From Pomphorhynchus laevis (taxonomy: Eukaryota > Acanthocephala > Palaeacanthocephala > Echinorhynchida > Pomphorhynchidae), in the NCBI GenBank assembly GCA_012934845.2, contig WNNJ02001841.1, positions 49,310 through 113,309 on the forward strand: DNA of 64,000 bases. Direction: 5' to 3'. The translations under genes were made by a program, and so were the position numbers. This document shows, piece by piece, positions 1 through 9,187 of the stretch (position 1 is its first letter; every line of letters starts with the position of its first letter). The notes beneath the pieces are model-generated. The model was not told the origin of the DNA. It saw only the letters and a program-made list of their open reading frames with translations, and did not search any database.

Positions 1-486
1 GACTTACAAAATGTTTAGATGCTTATATGCACATAATATTTTAATAAAACTACAGTCATCGATAGAATTAATTATTACTAATATTATTAATTTATTATTA
101 CTATCAAAATTTATACGAAAATATATAAAATATAGATAAACATTTATACGAAAATATATGAAATATTAATAAAATAATATTAATATGATATAATCATATT
201 AATATGATAATAATATTATGATATAATATTATTAATTATATTATCATTATAATATAATATTATAATTATATTATTAATTATATTATAATATTATTAATTA
301 TCATAATAATATATTATGTAATTAATTTACTAATATTTATATGATAATAATATTAATATTAATATGTAGTATATGACATATTATAATATATACTTTAAAA
401 ATTCATATCATTGATTTAAATAAAAACTAAAAAAAAAAACTTAAAAATTTTAATTAAAAAGTTTATTAATAATAAAAACACCTTAC
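1..486. other. AT-rich intronic sequence of the sds22 gene
   Basis: This stretch lies 3' of the last sds22 exon seen in the window, so on the minus strand it is the next intron. It is almost pure A/T with short TAATAT-like runs. I see no exon, RNA gene or named repeat in it. Confidence 0.5.
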
Positions 487-3400
487 CGGTAAAGCAAGGG
501 TTTTCAGATTTTTTACATTATCCAGGTTTTCAATTTTCTTAATTTTATTCTCTCCCAAATAAAGTTCTCTCAGATTTGTCAAGGCGTCAATGTTTTCAAT
601 TGTCTTAAAAAAAAAGAAAAATAAGAAATACATTTAATATTTAAACCGCAAATGAAATCATTTCCTTTCTATTAAATTTTCAAGCAAAATTTATGCTGCT
701 TATTTCAGTTTTAAATCCATGCAATTAAAAATTTAAATTTAAAAATTTATTAAAAATTTCAGAAAAACTCGGTTATCGAATACAGCATTTAATGGAGTTA
801 TTGATCGACTTAATTAAATTGAAATAAACTTAAAATTATTTAATTAATTAGATAATTAATTACTTGTTTCAAAAAATTCATATTAATTAAAAATATTCAT
901 TTTAAAAAATCAAAATAATCAATTCCAAAACGCCACTAATAGTTTTATTAGAAAAAACAATTAAACTTTAATCGATTATAAAAAAATTCCCATTAAACTA
1001 ATAATTGAAAACTCAGTTATTGAATACTAACAACTTGGTTATATGTAGCTTATTGATTCACTTAATTTAATTTAAATAATTAAAATTATTTTATTAATCA
1101 AGTAATTAATTGCATATCAAATATAAATTAAAAATTTGCATAAAACCGAAATAGTCAATACCGACAAGTTACTGATATTTTTATTATAAGTGAAAATATG
1201 TCTTTGATCGATTTAAGACAAAATCGATTACATAACAAAATCCTAAGTAGTATATATAATTTGCATTTAATATAACTAAAATATATTTTATAAAGGTATA
1301 ATAATTATCGAATTTTTAAATAAAGTGTATTATTTTCTAATCATAATTTTTGATACAACGTCTGTTATTTATTATTCAATTCATAAAAATTAACTTTTAT
1401 CTTAAATTTTGATTTTTTTAACTTGATATAAATTATAGAAAATCTAAAAACAATTATTTATTTTATTATTTAATTATTAAATTTTGATTTAGCATTATTA
1501 TGTTTTGTTTATTTTATAATTATATTAAATACGTAGACTCAGTTAGCTGATTTGATTATTTATAAATATGGTGTATTATGGTTTAATATAAATTTACCAT
1601 ATAGTGATATATATTATGGTGATATTACACCATATGCAACTCGGTAATTCCTGGAATTACTGGCTACTATATATTTATGGAAATCAATTATTAATAGAAA
1701 TTGGGATCCATGAACGAAACTATTATTTGATATTGTAATAACTAATTGCCGAAACAGCCACGTAGGTAATGCCATTTTTATATTTTGCTAATATGATTTC
1801 CAGGTTATGATGTAGTGCCATGCAATACATTGTGCGAATACCGATAAATTTGGTCTTGACTTGGTGGACGCTGACAACAAGGATAAAAGAAACAATGTGA
1901 TTAAAGAAACAAATGGAATTTATGAATCCTTTGAATCAATATAAAAAATGTTTTTTTTGTAAAATCATTAAATTAATTTTAAATCATTAAATTATCAATA
2001 ATGATTTTCTCAAATCGTTATTTAGAAATCATTAAACCGCATCCTGGTTTCTTATGCGAACTTAATGCGGTTGCATTCGAAAAATATATTTTTGATTGCT
2101 TTCATTTGATTCGCAATTAATAAAAATAAGATAAAAATTAATATTTTAATTCAATTTATATTTTATATTTATTCTATGCATATTTTTGAAATAATGCAAA
2201 GAAAAAGTATTTCATAGTTAAATTCACTATCGGTAACGTTTAATTAATAAAAAGAAAATGATTATAGAAATGATTATTGAAATGATTATTGAAATAAAAT
2301 GTTAATATTAAATTCAATATAAATGAATCAATAATTAAATTCAATATTTATACTTCTTCCCTATTTAAAACGATAACATCAATTATATTATAATATCAAA
2401 AATATTAATCACAATATCAAATATTATATAAAAATAATAAATCGGGTATTTATTCATCATTTATCCGATTATTTAATCGGCAAACCGATTAATCGCTGCC
2501 CAAAGATTATTTATAGATTGCATTTAGGATATTAGTAGATTTACTATTACCACTGCATGCAGTGCTAAAATTCAAATTAGAATTGACAAATTCATTGGAT
2601 GATGACATGTTACTTTAAATTGATAAGATAAAAATAATAATCTATCAAGTGTTAATTCAAAAATTAATATTTATAACGCAATCATTTTTAGCCAGACGCG
2701 GAAGAATGGTAGCAAGTACCGTTTCGTAATCATAATGACTTATCAGTGCCAGATCCCTCCCACTGCTGGATACAGAGGTGGACTGGCAAACGGCACACGA
2801 GTCATGTGTGCCAGTCTTTCTCTGTATCCATTAGTGGGAGGGATCTGGCACTGATGAGTCATTGTGATGACGAAACGGTACTTGCTACTGTTATCGTCGT
2901 TCTTCCGCGTCTGGCTAAAAATGATTGCGTACATAATTCACGCGGAATGGTCTCACACTCCCTCTTGATAATATTTACAAAATTCATATTTAATAAATTC
3001 ATATAAAAAGTGTCACTTTAAATTGTCCCTCTAAATATTTGTAAAATTATTTTTTATTTACATTTTTATGTTTTTCTAATGACAACTACTTTGTGTCGAC
3101 AAATATACACGATCGGTTCAAAACTTTGAAAATCCGATGCACCTGAGATAAGTCGAATGAATAATTTAAGGCCCACTTAATTGTTATTCGGTTAATAACA
3201 CGATAAACGGGCCTATAACTTACAATTGAATGCTAAATCATAATTAATTTATTAAATTTTAATACTCCGAGTTATAATTCGTCGACACTTTTTTTATCTA
3301 TTTCACAATTACAACGATAATCTCGCAGAGCTATATTTATAGTCAATTCATATAACTTTAAATAAAAACTATTAAATTTAAATATCATAATTTATTTTAG

Positions 3401-4149
3401 AAATAACTTATCTTGAAAATCGCTACTGAACTTGTATATAAGTAACTGAACATTTCGCTAATAAACTATTTAAATAATCGCAACTGAACTTGATATTGAT
3501 TAGTTATCAATATCAAGATATCATTGAGCTAATCATTAAGCGTTTATTGAGCTAATCAAATTTTCACCTGAATTTGATTATCCCCAAGTTCCAAGAGTTC
3601 GAGGGATTTCAACTTGTCCAGGTTTTCCATCTTGGTTATGCGATTTTTAATAAGATAAAGTTCATTAAGCTGTGACAAATGCGATAGATTTTCTATTCTG
3701 CTTATCCGATTAAATGACAAATCAAGGAATCTAAATTGGAACATGACAATCTAAATGGCAAGCATTTTAAAGTTTATACTTAAGCTTGGTTAGAGTACAA
3801 AGGTTTTCAATCTTTACGATCTGGTTACCGTAAAGATCAAGATGTGTCAATGTGGATGACAATGACTCCAAGTTTTCGATTTTCTTCAGTAAGTTATTTC
3901 TTAGAATAAGATTCTTAAAAAAAAACATTTCATTTTTATTTACAAAACAAGTTACTTTGAGGTTTTTAAACTTTGTAAACTGTTCAATACGACCAATACG
4001 ACTATGACTCAAATCGGCTTCCTAGGTAAAATAACGACTAAAATGTAAAATTCGCAAACATATCGGCAAAGCATTACTTCAGCATTGACGTCCACGTAGA
4101 CAACGTCGTCTTCGTCTTTGGTTTCATTAATATCAGGGACATTATTCAT
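487..4149 (-). CDS. PPP1R7: Protein phosphatase 1 regulatory subunit 7 (sds22), five exons, 3'-partial
   Basis: Sds22 is a leucine-rich-repeat protein that binds PP1 catalytic subunits. Visible exons on the minus strand are 4149-4078 (ATG, acidic leader MNNVPDINETKDEDD), 4021-3956, 3913-3780, 3730-3568 and 603-487. Each is bounded by AG/GT and the phases join (0, 0, 2, 0). The 22-residue LRR units read L-x-L-x-x-N-x-I-x-x-I-E-N-L, for example LDLYGNQIVKIENL, LDLSFNRISRIENL and LYLGENKIKKIENL, which is the sds22 type. Introns 1-3 are only about 40-56 bp; intron 4 is 2.96 kb and holds a foldback element. The last exon ends at the donor at 486, so the remaining repeats and LRR cap lie left of the window. 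The acidic leader before the first LRR fits the family. Other SDS22-like LRR proteins remain possible but fit less well. Confidence 0.88.
2677..2929. repeat. Foldback (palindromic) element with hammerhead cores in its arms
   Basis: The two ends are inverted copies (CGCAATCATTTTTAGCCAGA and its complement) and most of the 253 bp folds on itself through arms of about 100 bp around a centre near 2800. Each arm carries a hammerhead-like core: the plus arm is intact (2851-2876). The minus arm has CTGATAA instead of CTGATGA and a weakened stem II. It is far more GC-rich than its surroundings and lies in sds22 intron 4. It may be a PLE-derived foldback. No transposase is encoded. Confidence 0.7.
2851..2876 (+). 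ncRNA. Hammerhead ribozyme core, ordinary strand order
   Basis: CTGATGA is followed by stem II GTCAT/ATGAC closed by loop TGTG and then GAAAC. This is the textbook CUGAUGA-stem II-GAAA order. Stem III would be minimal (AC/GT) and I could not place a convincing stem I partner, so activity as a lone hammerhead is doubtful. PLE hammerheads with tiny stem III are known to act as dimers. Confidence 0.6.
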
Positions 4150-5585
4150 AATCTATAAAATTTGCCTTTTTAAAACTTTATGTCAAGCAATTAATTTTCT
4201 TATGTAGACAAAAAGAATTATAATCTCAAAGTCAATGAAATCCTTTTATTTGAAATCAAAATTTGACTTTCTATCAACTTTAGAAAAAATTAATCAAATC
4301 CGGACTTTAATCTCTTTGCTAACTAAAATGATTGTTTATCAAATTTAACGATTTTACGAAAAAATTGCGTGCAGGAGATAAATTAGATAAAGAATTCTTA
4401 GATGATGGAATAGATATAAAATACAATATTGTAGATATAAAATATAATATAGATATAAATCATTTATATTTTGTGGGATGATTTTACAACTTGGGGAGCA
4501 TTTTAAAATTAACGGATAATAGTTAGACGCTACAGTTTGATGAGAGAAGGATAAAAGCGACAAAAAAAACGACATTTTAGGTCGTCAATTCTCAAAATAT
4601 AATAACATTTCAAATAGAGAATAAAAATTTAAATTTCCAGGCTAACGCCGAGCAAATATAATTTTAACTGTAATTGCAATAACAATATTATCATGTACTA
4701 TTAATTTTAATATTATAATATAATTTTAATATTTTAATTTGATCAATTACAGTTTTAATAAGCAAAATTGCAAGTCATTTATACTCAAATTTCAGTGAGG
4801 TTAATTATTTGAGAATAATCACGATGTTTGAGAATTATTCACGATGAATTATTTGAGAATTATTCGAGAATTATTCGATTATTTGAGAATATTCACGATG
4901 TTTGAACATATTCACGGGCGTTTATAAATAATGTTCGTTCACACCAAAATTTATTGTTGAAAAAATTGCAAAAAGTACATATTGAATATTTAAATATATT
5001 ATATTGAATATTATATTGAATATTTCAATATAATATCATGTTAAAACTAAATACTTTTAGCTTTTTAATGATTCAAGTAATAATGTCTTTATATATTATT
5101 TATGCTTTTAAAATTTTTAATTCATAAGAATAACAACTTCATTTATTTGCAAAAATGTGTTTTATTGATCTTGATTAAAACAATAATATTTTATTAATAA
5201 TATTTTATTTTATTTTTATTAATAATTAATTATTTAAGTTATTGATTAACAGCAATTAGTAAAAACTATTTTACTAATTATTAAAATGTCAAAATAAGAT
5301 TAATAAATTAATAAAAAATTAAATTTTTGAAACATCAAAACAAAATTATTATTGAATTATTTAACAAAATAACAATTTTGCAATCTATTCGAACAAATAT
5401 ATCACACAAAAATTATTGAGTTTATAAAATAATTAAATTAAATAAATAATAAAAACTTTTATAAAAATTGTAATAAAACTTTTTTAAAAAATAACGTCAT
5501 AGAATAAATAGTATTTATGTAATTAATAATATTCAAACGATATATCATTTAAAAATACTAAATATATTATATAATGATATAATGA
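4150..5585. other. AT-rich intergenic sequence upstream of sds22
   Basis: This probably includes the sds22 5' region near 4150-4250. The rest is A/T-rich with short direct repeats around 4800-4920 (GAGAATTATTC-type). No gene, RNA or mobile-element protein was recognised. Confidence 0.45.
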
Positions 5586-6003
5586 TATATTGGTATTTTT
5601 ATATAACAAAAATATTAACATATTAAATATGATGTAATATGTGATAATTATATATATTGTAATTACATATTTATATGTAATAATATGTAAAATGCATAAA
5701 TATTAATGATATAAATATTAAAATTCAATATAATATTACAATAAAATATATTAAATAAAATATATAAAAATATATAAAATATATTATAAATATATAAAAT
5801 AATATATAAAATAATATATAAAATATATGATATACTGAAATGTATTTTATATATAACATAATATATTAATATTTTAAATGTAATGTAATATGTTACCATT
5901 TTTACAATATTTTCATATTAAAATGATTTATTTTATTTTATTTGGAATATATCATTATGTTTCAATGATAAAATGAATTATATAATGATAGAATGATATA
6001 CAT
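5586..6003. repeat. Satellite-like AT-rich unit, copy 1
   Basis: About 400 bp that recurs almost unchanged at 6441-6840. The same 78-codon open frame appears in both copies, but its composition (Ile/Tyr/Phe from AT runs) argues against a protein. The short string ATATTGGTATTTTT lies just before copy 1 and just after copy 2, as expected for two adjacent tandem monomers. Confidence 0.75.
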
Positions 6004-6440
6004 GTGTACAGTGCTGCATCTAGGATTAAAGAATTCACACGAGGATAATTGATGAAGCCGACCAAATGATGATACACGCTCGTGTATGCAATTATTCATT
6101 CTATTAACCTGGCAGATTCCGGTTTCCTGTCAAGAAGATTCAAAAGACAGATTGTCGGTTGTTTCCGGCAACTGTAGTGCTATCTCCGTCATTTTGTTAC
6201 AAAAGACGGAAACAACGTACAGTTTGCACAAATGGAAATGTTTTCCTTACAAACTGTATCGTTTGTTTTTACAGAAAGGCAGCAGAGGAAAATTTCAGCA
6301 GATCATTAAAGGACCGAAACACGAAAGGTAGGCGTAGGCTCACTGCTGATGAGGTCCACCTACGCTGATTGTAGTGTACAGTGCTGCATCTAGGATTAAA
6401 GAATTCACACGAGGATAATTGATGAAGCCGACCAAATGAT
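6004..6440 (+). mobile_element. Retrozyme-like ribozyme repeat, one full 370-bp unit plus 62 bp
   Basis: The sequence starting GTGTACAGTGCTGC occurs at 6004 and again at 6374, giving a full 370-bp unit followed by the first 62 bp of a second. The unit is much less AT-rich than its flanks and strongly self-complementary (for example ATACACG/CGTGTAT near 6070 and ACAGTTTG/CAAACTGT near 6215-6258). It encodes no credible protein. It carries the permuted hammerhead motif at 6311-6383, whose predicted cleavage site lies exactly at the unit boundary (6378/6379, equivalent to 6008/6009). It sits at the junction between two satellite monomers. Tandem hammerhead-bearing repeats of a few hundred bp are known as retrozymes in animals and are thought to use PLE machinery. 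Confidence 0.75.
6311..6383 (+). ncRNA. Hammerhead-like ribozyme with permuted strand order (family ii)
   Basis: Order along the RNA: GGACC (6311-6315), GAAA, then CAC so that ACAC forms stem III 5'; linker GAAAGGTAG; GCGTAGG (6332-6338); CACTG (6341-6345); CTGATGA (6346-6352); GGTCC (6353-6357); CCTACGC (6359-6365); TGATTGTA; GTGT (6374-6377); A6378; CAGTG (6379-6383). Pairs: stem II GGACC/GGTCC (5 bp), stem III ACAC/GTGT (4 bp), stem I CACTG/CAGTG (5 bp), extra helix GCGTAGG/CCTACGC (7 bp). All are Watson-Crick. The cleavage triplet would be GTA. Confidence 0.7.
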
Positions 6441-6840
6441 ATAACAAAAATATTAACATATTAAATATGATGTAAAATGTGATAATTATATATATTGTAA
6501 TTACATATTTATATGTAATAATATGTAAAATGCATAAATATTAATGATATAAATATTAAAATTCAATATAATATTACAATAAAATATATTAAATAAAATA
6601 TATAAAAATATATAAAATATATTATAAATATATAAAATAATATATAAAATAATATATAAAATATATGATATACTGAAATGTATTTTATATATAACATAAT
6701 ATATTAATATTTTAAATGTAATGTAATATGTTACCATTTTTACAATATTTTCATATTAAAATGATTTATTTCATTTTATTTGGAATATATGATTATGTTT
6801 CAATGATAAAATGAATTATATAATGATAGAATGATATATT
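6441..6840. repeat. Satellite-like AT-rich unit, copy 2
   Basis: Second copy of the unit at 5586-6003, with only a few base differences. The two copies flank the ribozyme repeat. The short internal segment missing at the junction suggests a small deletion on insertion. Confidence 0.75.
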
Positions 6841-6929
6841 GGTATTTTTTATTAGAACGATGTGGAATTTTTTATTTTTGTATTAGAATGATATATATAT
6901 AATTGAGATTGCATCAAAGATGCTTGATA

Positions 6930-7115
6930 ACAACGGTCCAGGATTCCATTGTAATACGGCAATGTGTTTAAAGCTGCTGTCGGTAATTTACCGGACTATA
7001 CTCAACGATAAGCATACTATTCGCCACTACTAGACGTCAGAGATAACCGGCAGCGCTCATCAGTAGTATGAGCCATCTCGATAACGTTTCGGTTGCCTTC
7101 GAAAGTTTTACAGAC
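6930..7115 (-). mobile_element. Short GC-richer repeat carrying a minus-strand permuted hammerhead (family iii)
   Basis: A block of moderate GC in AT-rich DNA, with inverted segments such as GGTAATTTACC near 6982. It contains the motif at 7028-7097. There is no protein-coding potential. The ends are approximate because only one copy is in the window. Confidence 0.5.
7028..7097 (-). ncRNA. Hammerhead-like ribozyme with permuted strand order (family iii)
   Basis: Read on the minus strand: GGCAACC (7097-7091), GAAA, so ACGT is stem III 5'; GAGAT (7079-7075); TACTA (7068-7064); CTGATGA (7063-7057); GCGCTGCC (7056-7049); ATCTC (7044-7040); ACGT (7037-7034); C7033; TAGTA (7032-7028). Stem I TACTA/TAGTA and stem III ACGT/ACGT are fully Watson-Crick. 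The extra helix GAGAT/ATCTC is 5 bp. Stem II GGCAACC/GCGCTGCC needs an A-C mismatch and one bulge. The cleavage triplet would be GTC. The element order is the same as at 6311 and 45807, although the bases differ. Confidence 0.62.
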
Positions 7116-8010
7116 AGCCGGTCATTAAAACTATATAATAGTTTTAGTATTATAACAATATTATAGTTACATATTTAATTGGTTCAAACCTTTTATAATA
7201 TTCAATATTACAATTATATATTTAATATAATTTTAATATTTTTAATAATATATGTTATTACTAATATCAATTTACATTATAGTAATTTATTTTTATAAAT
7301 TTTCAGGAACAAAGAAATATGTTTAATTCCTAAAATTCCAATATTTTGATAGCGCCTGCTGTCATCTTCATGGAAATTACAAACAGTCTATTTAGCTTAT
7401 ACTTAATACAATATAAAAATTTATAATTGATCCAGATTAAATCAATAATATTTTATATTATTTTAATATTTCAAACCATACAAGTTTCACTAACGAACGC
7501 GCTGACTATATCAATAATTGTTACATTACACGCAAAATTAAGTAAAAATATTTAAATTATCATATAGTTTGTCGATATTACCGTAATTGTGATCAAATAA
7601 AGACAGGTAAAATAGTTAATCTAACAAAGCATGTTAAAGCAGTTCATTCATATAAGATTTCAAGCGAATGAGCGAGAACCATCAATTATATATTTTTAAA
7701 ATTCTGCTGACATAATTCAAGCTAAAATAAACGAATATTTTACTGATTCATTTATTACAAAATAAATTTTTAAGTAAAAAAATGTGCGCATCAGAAGAGA
7801 AAGATCAAAAATGTAAGCAACAAATAATACTTTAACTTTAATTTACCATTTTATGAATTTGCTTGCTATTATCATTTTCCGTATTTTTTTAGCAAAAAGC
7901 AAAATGATTTGTGAATTGAGTTCTGAATTGATATATTAAACATGCGAACTACGTGACATTTTAGTGGTCACGGCAAACCATAATCTCAAACACCTTATCT
8001 TCCAGATACG
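7116..8010. other. AT-rich intergenic sequence with a decayed PLE end
   Basis: Around 7330-7375 the string pattern GATAGCGCCTGCTGTCATCTTCAT resembles, in decayed form, the hammerhead-bearing PLE ends at 58359 and 55111. The rest is AT-rich and I see no gene in it. Confidence 0.4.
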
Positions 8011-8899
8011 AACATTAATATTTTATTTTTTGAAAAAAACTCGTTGATATTAAATGGCTAGCAGGTGTTAAGTACGATTTCGTATAAAAATACAAGTCGA
8101 ATATGCATTAGAGATGTAAGATGTAACTGGAATGGGTGTTGCTCATTGCATTTTTGTAATCTCAATTTATTGCCATATTCAACTACAACGGAATTGAATA
8201 CAAATCAAAATCAGTCTTACAACATTCAGTAAAACAAGCTGTATTTGTATTATAAATACTTTGATGGATACAATAACATCAAATCGCATTGAATTAAAGA
8301 CAAAGGCGATGTATTAATTTTACGATCGCTTTAAAAGATTTCGTTTACAGTTTAATTTGAAATTAGAGAATTTTTAATTTTCTGTCAATTTTATAAATAC
8401 ATTAAAGTCAACTGAAAAGTATTACGAAAGAATTTCTATAAAAAAATTGCAAAAATATTAAATTGATATGCCAAACATTAAAGAATATAAAGTTAGTGAA
8501 CACTCCTTAAACAAATGATTTTATTTATCTAATAGAAATTGATATTATTAGAATATAGTAAATTAATCATCTTTCAAAAATTACAAACTTTTTTAAATAG
8601 GTTTTTGATAAATATTTGTCAAAAGACTGTACACTGAAAAACTAGGCCAGCTGTGTCATTCAGTCATTATTTATCGTGGGCAAATAACCAGGAAACAAAC
8701 GAAATCTGATCTTTAAAAAATAATTTTAAATGATTTCAAGTTATATCATTTGTCTAAAATCGCATTATATTATGATATATAATTTATATCGTTCAACCAA
8801 TTGAAAAAAATCAATATTTATACAGTAATACGTTAAATATATGAGTAAATATTCGGTTCTGATAAAAACATAATTAATGTATAAGAGCCATTTACGACG
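8011..8899. repeat. 890-bp dispersed direct repeat, copy 1
   Basis: The segment starting AACATTAATATTTTATTTTT recurs at 11170-12061 with a few percent differences over its whole length. It has no coding frame, clear terminal inverted repeat or tRNA promoter that I can see, so its class is unknown. It lies downstream of the DNAJC4-like gene. Confidence 0.85.
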
Positions 8900-9187
8900 A
8901 TTAAGATAAATTGCATGTAAAAGATGTTTTACGATGTAAAAGTTGTAAAACTTTTTACAGTGTAAAGGATGAATTATGTTAGAAAATATAATGCTTTATA
9001 GCGTTTGTTTTTATTTTTTCAATTCTATGAGTAGAATTTCAAATTGTAAGAATAGATAAAGCGCTGCGTTTCTTAGAAGTGTGACAGAGTTCAGCTATCT
9101 CTAACTTTTCTTCTGTGTTGTGCTTCCATATATCTCGCAAATCGTTCATGTCTTATTTTCTTTGCATGCTTTGCCACGTAGTAATTT

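Larger units (their letters stand above)
604..3567 (-). other. Intron 4 of the sds22 gene
   Basis: This is a long AT-rich intron inside a gene whose other introns are about 50 bp. Apart from the foldback element at 2677-2929 I see no coding segment. The size difference suggests growth by insertion of repeats. Confidence 0.6.

Noticed and set aside
2743-3006. Frames of 63 and 86 codons over the foldback element
   Set aside because: They arise from the palindrome (the same sequence read on both strands) and lie in an intron.
4354-4575. Small minus-strand frame of 73 codons
   Set aside because: Hydrophobic AT-derived composition, no homology that I recognise, no splice context.
5663-6737. Identical 78-codon frames at 5663-5899 and 6501-6737
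   Set aside because: Composition is that of random AT-rich DNA (Ile, Tyr, Phe); they are part of a satellite-like unit.
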